Source: Quercus robur
Taxonomy: Eukaryota; Streptophyta; Magnoliopsida; Fagales; Fagaceae
Assembly (NCBI RefSeq): GCF_932294415.1
Contig: NC_065545.1
Span: 42,508,327-42,572,326 of the forward strand
Reading direction: 5' to 3'
Length of the DNA stretch: 64,000 nucleotides
A program made the position numbers and the translations under genes. The notes below the pieces were generated by a model, which saw nothing but the letters and a program-made list of their open reading frames with translations, was not told where the DNA came from and ran no database searches. Positions 35,859-47,959 of the stretch are shown here, piece after piece. How positions within the stretch are numbered: position 1 is the first letter of the stretch; each line of letters begins with the position of its first letter.

Positions 35859-38800
35859 TGCTGTTTTAAGAAGCTTTGAAGTTGTGTTGATGATTTGTTG
35901 AAGGTAGATTAGGGTTTTTATTAATTAATGATTTTGTATGATTAAGGAAGTAAGAAAAAGTTAGGATGAGTATTGTTGATGCTGCTGCTAGGATTTTTGG
36001 TTGTGCTTATTTTGCTCTAAATGGTTAAATGACTGTGTTTAAGTGTTTTATAACATGTCTTATGAGTGTATAAAAAATCCCCATATGAGAATATCATCGT
36101 TTGATAATTGTTTGTGAATTTACGATAAAACGTTGCAAAGCTGTCACTGTGACAGATTCTGTGTTCATGCATGATAAATTATGTATTAAATTGTATATAG
36201 TGAATTTGGATGCTAGGGATAATTCCTATGAAACCTAAGACACTTGTGGTTGTTATTGAATTGGTCTCACAGCATTTGGATTAATACAAAAATAATGGTT
36301 TAATTTCCAAATTGCATGAATTTTTGACAGGACAGATTTGAGTATGCCGTATTGTGTGATTTTTAGTAAATCATGGTTTTATTCTTTGACTCCGAAATTT
36401 TTATCGTATATACTGGATATACAGGGGAGTAGTTCTGTAAAATTTCATGGCAATTGGATGTCTTTGGACAGCCCGTTTGTATTTTACAAACGAAGCATAT
36501 GCTGCTGGAATGAGCAGTGAACAACATATGCTACACCCGACTTTCTGGATTTAATTCTCAAGTTAGGGTGTATTTTTTGAGCTATAATTTAATATTCTCA
36601 TCCTTTGGTATGTTGGAAGCATATATAAATTTTGTGGATTGGTTTCTCTATGGTTTGGCTGCAAATGTGTTTGATGATTGTATCATATGTTTTGGGGAAC
36701 TTTATGTGATGGGAATTAGGATTTCCTTGATTCTAAGAGATAGGCTTTGAGATGAATGTGAAGTTTATGATAAGGAATTATGGATAGTAATAAGCTTTGA
36801 TATTTGGTTTAGGTGTTACCAGTATCCCAAGTTTAAGCTCCTTCGACTTTAGGCTCTCGGTTCCTCTGCTTTCAGGTAAGGGATAAGTTATATGGGTGTT
36901 TGGTAAGTCATGAGGTTATTTTAAAGTATATTATGCATTAAAATGTTTTTGATTAGAGATATGACATGTAATCATTATTCTGACAAAGATATGTTCGTGA
37001 GCTTTCGAAAAACTTATGTATATGATTTAAGCATATTGATGCTATTATTGATTCCACGAACATGATGTTTAATGAAAAGAATGGAAATGCTATTATTATG
37101 AAATGTTATGCAAAATAAGAAATTTCAGTATGATGTAAGTATGAAATGTTTTCGGGTTATGTCCTCTGATAATTTGAACTCAGCTAGTAGGGGTTAATTA
37201 CTAGCTTTCCATGGAAAAATGTTACATGTTTGGCCATTTAAAGTAGAGGAAATGGAGCTGCCCGTAACTCTAGGCCATTTAAAGTAGAGGAAATAGGGTT
37301 GCCTGTAACTCTAATCTGACTAAGGCCTTCTCCCCAATGTGTACGGACGGCGGGGAGGAACAAAACCTGGAGGGGATGTGCCATCAGGCCTCCCAAAGGG
37401 GACAATATCATACACACAGGGGCACCCAAATGTGATGAGGCCTTCTCTGTACAGCTTATCAGACATGGACTAACCAATATGTTATGAACAGCTATGTTAT
37501 GTCATTAATCATGAGAGAATTATTTTGTTTAAATACATTATGAAAAGTTAAAAGCTCTCATGAAAATAAGAAGTTTCTGATGAAAAGAAAGCTGTTCATT
37601 AAAGATAAAAGTTTCTGAAGTTCTGTTGTGCTATAAAGATAAAGTTTCTGATGAAAATACAAGTTTACGTTTAAAAGTTATCAGATATCTGTTTTTATGA
37701 AACATTAAGTTTTATGATCATGAAAGTTATAGTATTCTATGAGAAGAAGTTTATAAAGAAAAGTTTTCTATTAGTCAAGAAGTTTCTATTTTCATACAAA
37801 GTTGCTGATTATCTGATGTAAGTTAAAGTAATTATTTTGTAATGAGAATATATATATGACGACTTTGTAGGAAATGAAAGAAGTTTAATCTGAAAGGTTT
37901 GGTAATGTTAACCTAATAAGAAAAGGAGAACAATTGTTTTCTATGAAGAGCGTATAAGTTATTATTATGAATAGTATTAAATACTATGCATGAAAAAGAT
38001 GTTCTCCTATTCGAATATTCATAGAATGAAAGGATCTGATTTACATGCATCCTTATTGAATTCTCATATATCTTACCTTTACTGAGCTGTGTAGCTCACC
38101 CCTTTCACTCTTTCAGTTAGCAGGTTTTATTTCGGAGTAGAGGGAGCCTTAGTCGAGTTTTGAAAGGAGCTGGTTTTAGTTTGATATGTATAGATCCTAA
38201 ATTAGTATTCTGACGTTTAGCTTTATAGTTATTGTGTATTTTAGGATCAAATGAAAGTTGTGTATACCTTAAAGTATCAAGCTATGTATTATGTAAAAGT
38301 GTGGAAATTAAATGATTGGTGGATTATGTTATTCTTTGGAGTACAATGTAGATGCTCTGAATGTCAAGTCAAAGGTTATATAATTTAAGTAAAGAAACAA
38401 GGATTGAAAAGAAAAGGAAAGCTTTTGGTAAAAGTTTTGTAAAAGTTAAGTGGTTCTTGCTAATATCAGGTTTAGGCTTGATATTAGCATGCCGGTCATG
38501 GTCACAAATCTGAGTATCGGGTTTGGGGCGTGACATTTAGCATCTCAAAAACCTACTTTATTAATTTTAACAACTCACTTTACAATACACCCAACATCAA
38601 TGATTTTATATTTTTTACTACTTCATTAAAAATTTATTATTTTTATTATTTTTTATTCTCAATCTCATCTCTTCCACTACCAACAAACCCACTGCCACCA
38701 CCGCCCACAGCCATAGCCATAGCCACCACCACCACCCACAACCTCAACCCCTAACCACAACAACAACAACAACAAAAAACCCACAAACCAAAACCACCAA

Positions 38801-39582
38801 AAACCCAAAAATTGGAACTTTCGCCAGCCATGTTCACCACCACCAGCACCATTGTGGTAGCCACAACCCACTGCAAAAAAACCCAAAACAACCACCATTA
38901 GCCCCCACCACCACCATTGTGACAACCACAATCCACAACAAAAAAATCCAAAGTAGAACCACTGTCACAACAACCACCATCATCAACAACCCACCACAAA
39001 ACTCATTAAAATAGACCAACACTATCAGCCAAAACAACCACCATCAGAATCACAAGTTACCTCCAAATAAAAAATATATATAAAAAAAAAACCCAAACAA
39101 TCCACCAAGACCACCACCATCGAAAAAAAAAAAAAAAAAAAAACCATAAAACTTCAACACCACCACAGCACCATCACTGCCACCGTGATTTTTCAATTGT
39201 TGATGCTGGCGAAAGAAGAAAAGAGAGAAGAAGTAAGACCGGTGAGAGAAAAAGAAAGAAGAAAAGAGAGAAGAAGTCAGACCCGTGAGAGAAAAAGAAA
39301 GAAGAAAAGAAAGAAGAAAATAGTGAGAGAGAACAGAGAAGGAATAAAAAAAATATTTTTTTTGTTTACAATCCAGCTACAGTGAGCTGTTATCAATAAT
39401 AGCTCATTGTAGTTGAATGCTAAAATATTTAGCATTTTGCATCTTTATTGTAGGTACGTTTTTATGATTTGAGGTGTTAAAAATGCTAAAACATAGCATT
39501 TAGCATTTAGCATTTTTAACACCTTTGATGAGAATGCTCTAACACCAAGTGACATGCAACAAGTGCAATAAAATCACAAAGC

Positions 39583-39791
39583 TCTAAGGATTTGTTTGGG
39601 ATCCGCTTATTTTGTTAAAATTGAAAACTTTTGCTGATAATACTGTAAATAAAGGTAAAAATTAGCTGAAATAATAAAGTGAGACCCATGAATAGTACCA
39701 AAAAGTGCAGTGGAACTCATAAATAGTAGCAAAAATAAGTTGAATAGTAAAATAAGCTAGCTTTTTAATTTAGAGCCAAACGCACACTAAG
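39583..39791. mobile_element. MITE, about 209 bp
   Basis: Ends CTAAGGATTTGTTTGG and CCAAACGCACACTAAG are imperfect inverted repeats, with AAGTGAGACCCATGAATAGT inside. Target duplication not clear, so superfamily open (hAT or Harbinger). A decayed relative lies in the first P450 intron. Confidence 0.55.
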
Positions 39792-40820
39792 TAAGACTCT
39801 ACTAACAATTTTTTTAAAAAAAAATTTACAATACTATTTTGATTAAAACTAAATAAGAAGATTTTCAAAAGGTTTTTTTCATTATTTATTTTTATAATTA
39901 AATATTATAAATTTTGTTTTCAATAATTATTTAGTTTTACATGATTTGCCCCATGTAACTTGAATTTTTTTTAATATAAAAAATAACCTATTTATTCTTT
40001 AAATTCAATATAAATTTATCTTTGCATCACACTAATATAATACTAGTATACTATATATATAATAAAAGTTGTGTTTTACACAATATGGTTTGAACCAGCT
40101 ATTTGGCTCCACCTTTCCTTTATTATTTTCTCTCTTTAGAATTTACACCGCCTTTATTCTCTCATCTCTTTCTCAAGCAAGCTTGGAAATTAAGAAGGTG
40201 ACAAATACATTAGAGTTGAAAGAACAGGAAAAATACCACATATATTTAAATTAATTATCAAAGAATAATACAAAGTATCAGTGACCTTCACTTTGGCACT
40301 GAGGAAGGACCCCAAACGATGCTAAAAAAGGCATATCCAAAGGTGTTGAACCAATAGAGTTCATTACAAACAAGGACAAATAACTAGACTTTTTCTAATT
40401 GACATACATGACATAATGCCATCAACTATTGCCCGAACACTATGGCTTATTTGAAGTAAGAATTTGTTGCAACGGGGATGACCAAGACTATGATATCCAT
40501 CAGCAAATAGAATTACACATTCAAACACTGGAGCGTTGTATATATTATAATTATATATTTCATACTAGTATAGATAAGACATGGAACTGGTTTTTTTTTT
40601 TTTTTTTGATCTCTCAAGTACACTTAACTGATAAAAGTGTACAAAATTCCAAACTAGGTAGTCAAATACGATAAGGTTAGGTTAATATTGATTTGGCTAT
40701 TGCAACCTTAAGTCACCCTGATAGCTTAATGGTACCAAAATAAAAGCTAATCCACAAAATGCCCTGAACAGCTAAATATTTTTCTATAAAAGCTTACAGA
40801 TTTCATTAGAAAGATATCCA
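39792..40820. other. upstream flank of the second P450
   Basis: AT-rich sequence without a recognised gene. It would include the promoter of the CYP82 paralogue. Confidence 0.4.
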
Positions 40821-40826
40821 TATATA
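40821..40826 (+). promoter_or_regulatory. TATA-like box of the second P450
   Basis: TATATA followed by GGACTCC lies only 25 bp before the ATG at 40851. If used, the 5' leader would be very short, so a site further upstream is equally possible. Confidence 0.25.
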
Positions 40827-41615
40827 GGACTCCAGCAACCTTAGCCTAAAATGGATTTTCTTTCACCTTCCCTATATTCTGCCATAGCTGGACTTATTGC
40901 TATAATTATTTTCTCCCACTATCTTCTAAAGAGGTCAAGAGTTGGTGTAGCCAAAACAGTACCTATTGCTCCTGGTGCATGGCCTGTAATCAGGGTCGGC
41001 TCAATGGTATAAGCCAATGATGCAGCCGCCTAAGGCCCCATGTGAAAAAAAGGCCCCTAAAATTTAACCATAGTATTAATTAAACCAAAATATTAACCAA
41101 TAAATAAAACAATATTTTCTTATCAAATGAAAAACAAATAAAAAGGATAAAAAAAATGCTATGTTCACAACATTTATACAAAAAATTTTAATAGCATATT
41201 GTTAAAGGTTGTTATTGACAGCAAAAAAATAATTTTAGTGGTAAGTTCAACTAAAAAACAAGAAGTAACTTAACACCTAAGATTTGTCATGAAAAATATT
41301 ACAAATGTAGCACTTCTAAAAGAAAAAAGAAAAGAAAGAAAGCAATTCACAAAAATATTCACAACATTTTTCGCAATAGTCAAGTTAGCAAACTTTTACT
41401 AGTTTTCAACTAGATTCACCACTAACATCACTCTTTTACTCACTACTATCAATCTCCCACACCAACAAATGTAAAAAGTTTTGTCAATTTTTTTTGTGTT
41501 TATAAACATTTAAAAAAAAAAAAAATTCTACGTGATTCATGTTGATTAATAGTAATTTTATATATGAAACAAGATAACCAATTTTCGCCTTAGGCTCCCA
41601 AATGCATCAAGTTGC

Positions 41616-43217
41616 CACTACAAAAAACGCGGGCTATAGCCGCGTTTACAAAAAACGCGGCTACAGGGGATCTATAGCCGCGTTTTCTAAAAAACGCGGC
41701 TATAACTAACCTATAGCTGCGTTTTTAAAACGCGACTATAGGTCCAGTAGAATAATTTTGAATTTGAGGGTGACCTATAGCCACGTTTTGAAAAAACGCC
41801 ACTATAGCTAACTTAAAACGCAGCTATAGGTCCAATCGAATAATTTTTTAAGGTGGACTTATAGCCGCGTTTTTCAAAAACGCGACTATAGGTAACCAGT
41901 AGCTGCGTTTTTCGTGTTTTAAAAAGTGGCTTCAGGTTACCTACAGTCGCATTTTTGAAAAACACGGCTGTAGGTCTAGCTGTATATATTATTTTAAAGG
42001 TGACCTATAGCCGCGTTTTTCGTTTTTGAAAAACGCAGCTATAGGTCCTGCCGTAGAAATTTTTTAAAGGCTAACCTATAGCTATGTTTTTGCGATTTAA
42101 AAACGCGGCTATAGGTAGCACTTAAAAAAAAAAAAAAAAAAAAAAAATCCTGAAGCTCCCCACGTACACCTCCTTTCCCACCTACACCCCCACTTTCCCA
42201 CCTACCCCCACATACTCATCTTTTCTTTCTTTTCCCTTTCTTTCTTCATTCTTCAGGTTCTTTGTTCTTTCTTTTTTTTTTTTTTCTTTTTCTTTCTTCC
42301 TTCTTCACATCTGGGTAACTCTTTCTTCTTCTTTTTTTATTTTTTTCTTCCTTCTTCACATCTAGGTAACTCTTTTCCTTTTTTTTTCCTTCCTTCTTCA
42401 CATCCAGGTAACTCTTTTCTCTTTTCTTTTCTTTTTTTTTTTTTCCTTTTTCTTTCTTCCTTCACATCTGGGTACGTAACTTTTTTTTTTTTTTCCCTTT
42501 TCCTTTCTTCCTTCTTCACAGGTTTGTGTTCTTTTGTGTTTCTGAGCTTGTGCTTTTGTTTTCCTGAATCGAATTAGTGTTAGATTTGGTTGGTTTTGTT
42601 GAATGAGAGGAGATTCATGGGTTTGTGTTGTTATATTTTGGAGCATGTTGTGTTTGATTTTGAATTTTTTGGGTGTGTTTGTATTGTGAGTATGTTGTGT
42701 TTGATTTTTAATTTTCTGGGTGCATGTGTTTGTATTGTGAGTATGTTGTGTTTGATTTAGAATTTTCTAGGTGTATTTGTATTGCGAGTATGTTGTATTT
42801 GATTTTGAATTTTTTGGATTTGTGTTTGATTTTGAATTTTTTGGATTTATGTTTAATTTTGAATTTTTTATTTTTGAATTTTGAATTTTCTGGGGGGAAA
42901 AAAAAAACCAGAATTTTTTTTTTTTTTTTTTGAAAAACCTATAGTCGCATTTTCAGACGTGGCTTAAAGTTGGTCTGTAGCTGCGTTTTCTAAAAACGCA
43001 GCTATAGGTCTCAACCTATAGCCACAGTTAAGAAACGCGGCTATAGGGCAGACCTTTAGCTGCGGTTACAAAAACGCGGCTATAGGCCTATTGCTGCACT
43101 GCTTAGGCCACGTTTGTAAACGCGGCTATAGGAAACGCGGCTCTATCCTATAGCCGCATTTTTGGGGTCTATAGTTGCGTTTTTTAAACACGGCTACAGA
43201 CCCATTTTTTTGTAGTG
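41616..43217 (+). mobile_element. 1.6-kb non-autonomous CACTA nested in the hAT-like element
   Basis: CACTACAAAAAACGCGGG at 41616 pairs with TTTTTTTGTAGTG ending 43217, flanked by the 3-bp duplication TGC (41613-41615; 43218-43220). Subterminal GCCGCGTTTT / AAACGCGGCTATAG repeats fill about 500 bp on the left and 280 bp on the right. It has no gene and probably depends on a TNP2/TNP1 supplied in trans, perhaps from a relative of the 27-kb element. Confidence 0.93.
42240..42900. repeat. two minisatellites in the core of the small CACTA
   Basis: First, CTTCCTTCTTCACATCTGGG-type units with CT/T tracts (about 42290-42520, at least five). Second, TGAGTATGTTGTGTTTGATT-type units merging into TGATTTTGAATTTTTTGGAT (about 42640-42890). 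Lysine/glutamate-rich minus-strand ORFs here are repeat artefacts. Confidence 0.8.
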
Positions 43218-44969
43218 TGCCCCTGCCTGTAATTGGTCACCTCCCTCTGTTAGGGGGAACCCAACCTCCTCACCTAACTTTGGGAGCCATGGCTGACAAG
43301 TACGGACCACTTTTTACTATCAAGCTTGGATTGCATCCAGCTTTGGTGGTGAGCAGCTGGGACATGGCCAAAGAGTGCTTCACCACCAACGACATGGCCG
43401 TGTCATCGCGACCCAATTTAGTAGCTGCAAAACACATGGGCTATAACTATGACATGTTTGCATTTGCACCCCATGGTCCCTACTGGCGTGAATTGCATAA
43501 AATAATCACGTTAGAGCTACTATCAACCCGTCGGCTTGACCAACTTGCCTATATTTGAGTCTCTGAAGTTGAGATGTTCTTGAAAGGTCTATACAAACTT
43601 TGGACCAAGGAAAAGAACGGGCCAGGCCAAATTTTAGTGGAGTTGAAGCAATGGTTTAGGGACATGAGTCTCAACGTGATTCTTAGAATGATTGCTGGAA
43701 AGCGGTACTTTGGTGTTAATCATGATGTTGTTCATGAAAAAGAGGCACGGTGCTGCCAAAAGGCGGTGCGGGATTTCTTTAATTTACTGGGTTCGTTTGT
43801 GGTGTCGGATGCAATTCCATATCTTAGGTGGTTGGATTTGGGTGGACATGAAAAGGCCATGAAGAGAACTGCAAGAGAGATTGACAACATTCTTGGGGAA
43901 TGGTTGGAAGAGCATAAGCGAAAGAGAGTCTCCGGTAAAACTAAAGAGCAAGATTTCATGGACGTAATGCTTTCAGTCACTGATGGAGCAGACCTAGGAG
44001 GTTATGATCTTGACACAGTCAAAAAAGCCACATGTTTGGTATGCGTGCTTCCTCTCTTAAAAAAGAGAAAATAATAATATGTCTAAATACACAATAAATT
44101 TCACATGATTGATGCATGATAAAAGAGATATCATAGCAATCAAGAAAGTATTTTTGCACAAATCACTTTCTATCACATTAAAAATGTGAAAAAATTCCCA
44201 TAAAAAAAAATGTGAAAACATTTATGAAATTTGTCATGCCTATAGTATTGTTGTGTTTTTAAACTACTAAAACGATATGTATTGCTTTGTTTCACTGTAT
44301 CATTTGGACATGAATAACAATTTTCATTTTGCAGAATATGATCACTGGTGGAAATGACACCATTGTAGTAACCTTAACTTGGGCAATATCACTATTGTTG
44401 AATAACTGCCATGTATTGAAAAAGGCCCAAGATGAGCTTGATGACCAAGTGGCAAGGAAAGAATTGCAAACGAGTCGGACTTAAATAAGTAGGTGTACCT
44501 CCAAGCCATAGTTAAAGAGACTTTAAGTTTGTATCCCGGGGCACCACTATCAGGACCACGTGAATTCACCGAGGACTGCACCATAGGTGGTTACCATGTC
44601 CCAAAAGGCACTCGACTAATCCCAAACCTTTGGAAAATCCAAACAAACCATCACAAATGGTCAGACCCACTAAAGTTCAAGCCGGAAAGATTTCTCACCA
44701 CCCACAAGGATGTAGATTTTAAGGGGCAAAACTTTGAGTTTATCCCATTTGGAAGTGGTAGAAGAATATGCCCTGGAGCATCTTTTGGAGTTCAAATGGT
44801 GCACTTAGCACTTGCTAGTTTTTTACACATGTATGACATTTCTACTCCCTCGAATGTAAAGGTTGATATGACTGAGAGCTTTGGACTCACAAACTTAAAA
44901 GCCACCCCACTTGAAGTTCTCATCACACCACACCTGCACCTCACGAGCTCACTACAACAAAATGTATTT

Positions 44970-45390
44970 TTAGTGACGAAAAAATTCGTCACTAAAAGTC
45001 CAGTTTTTCGTCACTAAGGACCTTTTAGTGACGAAATTGGACTTTTAGTGACGAAACTCATTTTGTCACTTAGCCTTGTCACTAAAAGTCTTGGTGACAA
45101 AAAATTTGATCACTAAAAGTTCGATTTGATTTTTTTTTTTAAAAAAACTTTTAGTGACGAAAACATTTCGTCACTAAATGTTTTCCTCACTAAAACTATG
45201 TTCGGGTTTTTTCGTCACTAAAACTATTTTTAAGAAAATCCAGACACATATAGTGACGAAAATTTTCGTCACTAAAACCATTTCTTACAAAATTTTGCTA
45301 TATTTAGTGATGAAATTTTCGTCACTAAAACAATTTTTTGTTGCTATATTTGTGACGAAAAAATTTGTCACTAAAACTTATTTTTTGTTT
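44970..45390. repeat. subterminal TTTAGTGACGAAA repeats
   Basis: At least ten copies of TTTAGTGACGAAA or TTCGTCACTAAAA, frequently as head-to-head palindromes. The wording is unrelated to the GCCGCGTTT motif, showing a separate CACTA family. Confidence 0.85.
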
Positions 45391-45858
45391 TTATTTTTTT
45401 CATGGCTTTGATATTAACCTGTAACTTGTCATTACATTATTAAAACATCACATTTGAATAACACATTTATTTCAACAACACATTTATAAAAAGAGATCCA
45501 TACATTCTACAAGTAAAAAATAAAACAAGTATCCAATTCAAACTCCTTCCATACAATAATTGTTTGCAACATATACAATAACTCAAGATGTTTTATAATA
45601 ATACAAAAAGTGTAGCATAATATAACTAGAACTAACGGAAGATGTCCTCATATGTCTTCAAGGTAATGCCAAAAGTAAATCTCCAAAAAACCACCAATAA
45701 GAAATCTGCACAAATATAAAAACAATACTACATTAAAATCGTAAAGTAAAAACATTAACTATGTTATAAAAAACATTTCTAACAATACATTAAGAGTAGT
45801 CACACCATGTAGTGTAGGTCAATTGCTAAAATAAAGTATTAACCAAAAAGTGTTTTAA

Positions 45859-46190
45859 CTTGAAGTTGAACCACCCACATAGGTAAGAGCGTCATCATAA
45901 CCTTTGCTCCTCAAAAAGTTAAGAATATTCTATTGGACCTCTTCTTGCTTAGCTCGTACCTCTTGGTCCCTAGCTCGCTCCTTTTGGTCCCTAGCTCTTG
46001 CCTCTTTGAGCTCAATTATCTCATTTTCTAGCCGTTGAATATTCTCCACCGAGGAATTAGATAAGGTGGTGGTTACTAGAGAAGAGGAAGGTCTCATGCC
46101 AAGTCCTTTTACAATACTGGACTTCTTCTTAAAAACCAAGTTTGAGATCTCCTCTTGTGTAAGGGGAATTGCATTAAGATCTTGACAATG
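45859..46190 (-). pseudogene. TNP1-like C-terminal exon relic
   Basis: On the minus strand the sequence reads IPLTQEEISNLVFKKKS, then KGLGMRPSSS, then a coiled coil (IQRLENEIIELKEARARDQK), matching the layout of the last exon of the TNP1-like gene at 34 kb (RVRGVGFGPTPSG then coiled coil). TAG interrupts after EEVQ, followed in frame by NILNFLRSKGYDDALTYVGG. It is transcribed toward the 44950 end. Upstream exons were not recognised. Confidence 0.55.
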
Positions 46191-46195
46191 TTCCT

Positions 46196-47275
46196 TTTAC
46201 ACTTTGAGAATATTTTCCTATCATTTAAAAGAGAGAAAGAAACAATCACAACATTAATACTATATATGTTATAGCTATACAAACATGATAGAACTAGGCT
46301 TGTTAAATTTTTTTTTTTTTAAGGATCGAAATGATAGAACTAGGCCTGTTAAATTTATCACCCCGTAAATGGGATCAAATCCACAGTTCTTCCAAGTCCA
46401 TGGCGTTACTTGTTTTCTTGTATAGAATATGTATGAGTACATAGCTAGTCTTCATGATTTCCATTAGTTAGTGAACCAGTTAGGTACTCAAAAAAAAAAA
46501 AAAAAAGTTAGGCACATGAAATTTTTACTTGCCCTTTGTGTAATGGTGTTCAAAAAAAAAAAAACAGCAACAAAAATTTCTATACATAATCTACTTCTTT
46601 ACACAAAACAGGTTGCAATTTTCACAAAGCAGGTGAGTCCAAATAGTACAGTTAGTTTACATTAAACCATAAATGCCAATTACTTCAAATTTTCTTCACA
46701 TCAAGCAAAATGAGCGTGTCCATTTAGAATGTATAAGACCAACCTTTCCAAATCTAAGAATTTATGCCAACACAGAAGTCAAAACTCTTAATTAGCTTTG
46801 CTGTGTACATGAAATCATTTTCACATGATACCACAGAATTCATGTTAGAGTATATAGAAACTATAATGGCCAATCACCATAAAACATTTATCAAATAAGC
46901 TGAGTCTCAAGAAGCAAAGCAAAGTGAATTCACATTGTAATATCACGAAATGTGTGTATGGTCAGGATCAAGTATATGATGAAATCTACAACACATGCAT
47001 TTTCTGGTCTATTGCCATTTCTAAAGTCTCTCCAAAATAGAGGATAAGGTTGCCTGTTTATTGTCTTGTTGAGGCAACTATAAGTAAACAGGTTCCACAG
47101 ATTATTCTTAAAGTCCAAAATGCTAATTAAAAACTATTTTCAAAAGAAAAAGAAAAGGCTCCTTGAACGGTCATTAAGTAGACAAGAGTGCAAGTAACAT
47201 CTACTCAGTAGCATCGTGAAATATTTTTTTATTTAAAATGTATTACTCAACTTTGTTTCACTACATTTTTCACAA
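46196..47275. other. unassigned, probably CACTA interior
   Basis: AT-rich DNA with A-runs near 46490 and 46553. No gene recognised. Confidence 0.35.
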
Positions 47276-47350
47276 TGAGCTTTAGTTCAAATGGCACCCC
47301 TTCCCCTTCTACAAGCAACATGCAGGGTGAGGCTATGGATTCAAGATCTA
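47276..47350 (+). mobile_element. tRNA-derived SINE-like sequence
   Basis: GAGCTTTAGTTCAAATGGC resembles a pol III A box and GGATTCAAGATCTACC, about 50 bp on, a B box. This is the head of a plant SINE. Tail and duplications could not be fixed. Confidence 0.4.
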
Positions 47351-47959
47351 CCAGGTGCAAATGTAATTACCAATTGTGTCACTACAAATTTGGCAATGTA
47401 CTAACCCTCGGGCACTAACGACTTCAGCTTCACCCATTGCTCCAAAAGTTAAGCGTCCACCAGCGCCACATACTCTAACAAGTCTTGGTTTTCTTATACA
47501 TTAGAGCTGCTAATTCAGCCTGTAAAGACCAAAAAAAAAAAAAAAAAAAAAAGATCTTTGAAGCAGTTACTGAAAACTGAGTTAGACAATTTGTAGCCAT
47601 ACTGAAAACTGACCCATCTTGGCATCCACATTAAATAGCTTAGAACCCTAATTATACTGAGAAGGCATCCTTTAAACAAAACTAAATGTTGCAAAAAAAG
47701 TTCAATTATTAGATGTCAGCCAATAGAAACCAAAAGGTAGTGTCTACTCTCTTTTTTGATGACGAAAAGGTTGTATCTCTCACTCTCTCTCTCTCTCAAT
47801 ACACCTAGATGCTAAACTAACAGGGCTATTAAAAGACAAAATGAGCTCAAATCCCATTATAACAGGCTAATCAGAGTCATTCACCTCTAGCAAATTGAAT
47901 TCAAAAAAATATAATAAAATGTGTTCAACAAAATAAATTTTTAATAAGATTTAATTTTA

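Larger units (their letters stand above)
7440..38535. mobile_element. lone LTR-like unit (about 4.07 kb) interrupted by the 27-kb CACTA
   Basis: It begins TGTAACACCCCGACCC and ends GGTTTGGGGCGTGACA, giving TG...CA ends, with a TTTAG duplication at 7435-7439 and 38536-38540. Once the CACTA is subtracted the unit is 7440-8679 plus 35709-38535. It has no coding domains, so I read it as a solo LTR. The ends and great length suggest the long-LTR Tekay/Del chromovirus group, an inference from memory of such termini. It is a fossil that predates the CACTA insertion. Confidence 0.6.
7400..39539. mobile_element. outermost TA-flanked inverted-repeat element, split by later insertions
   Basis: GAGCATTCTCGTCA at 7400 pairs with TGATGAGAATGCTC ending at 39539, each flanked by TA (7398-7399; 39540-39541). 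Removing the LTR inside (7440-38535 plus one TTTAG) leaves about 1.04 kb. Its right part is rich in CCACCA repeats (about 38680-39180), then GA-rich (39200-39350), then carries repeated AGCATTTAGCATTT. A relative with the same GAGCATTC end lies at 16026-16348. TA duplication suggests a Tc1/mariner-type MITE, but the TIR is short, so the superfamily is tentative. Confidence 0.6.
40991..43225 (+). mobile_element. hAT-like element inserted in P450 exon 1
   Basis: Begins CAGGGTCGGCTCAATGG and ends with CCCCTG, flanked by a perfect 8-bp duplication CCTGTAAT (40983-40990; 43226-43233). Without the CACTA inside it is about 630 bp. Imperfect TIRs extend inward (TGATGCA and CCTAAGGC recur at both ends). 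No transposase is encoded, so it is non-autonomous. Confidence 0.92.
40851..44949 (+). pseudogene. CYP82: CYP82 P450 pseudogene split by a nested transposon
   Basis: Paralogue of the gene at 1-1501. Exon 1 is 40851-40990 plus 43234-44038 (315 codons once the insert and one TSD copy are removed), intron 44039-44334, exon 2 from 44335. The N-terminus MDFLSPSLYSAIAGLIAIII is a membrane anchor, then the hinge PIAPGAWPVI; the hAT-like insert falls there, after about residue 46. Further lesions: TGA at 43556-43558 where the family has an Arg codon (DQLAYI-stop-VSEVE); a one-base deletion near 44451 (GTGGCAAGG against GTGGGCAGGG), with the original frame then meeting TAG at 44490-44492; ETLS for the invariant ExxR; and GGNDTI in the I-helix. 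The heme loop [10 protein letters not shown] survives. The normal last few codons are replaced where another CACTA begins at 44950. It cannot make a working P450. Confidence 0.93.
44950..46195. mobile_element. left end of a different CACTA element (right end not found)
   Basis: CACTACAACAAAATG at 44950, preceded by GCT, is a classic CACTA tip, distinct from the CACTACAAAA family. It is followed by subterminal TTTAGTGACGAAA repeats and, on the minus strand, a TNP1-like exon relic. I could not find a matching TTTTGTTGTAGTG within the window, so the element is truncated or runs on beyond what I can bound; the end given is that of the last recognisable part. Confidence 0.7.

Noticed and set aside
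38530-39037. Gly/Trp/Val-rich and Pro/Thr-rich ORFs on both strands
   Set aside because: Translation of CCACCA-type simple repeats.
42337-42646. Lys/Glu-rich minus-strand ORFs
   Set aside because: Produced by CT-rich minisatellite and poly-T tracts.
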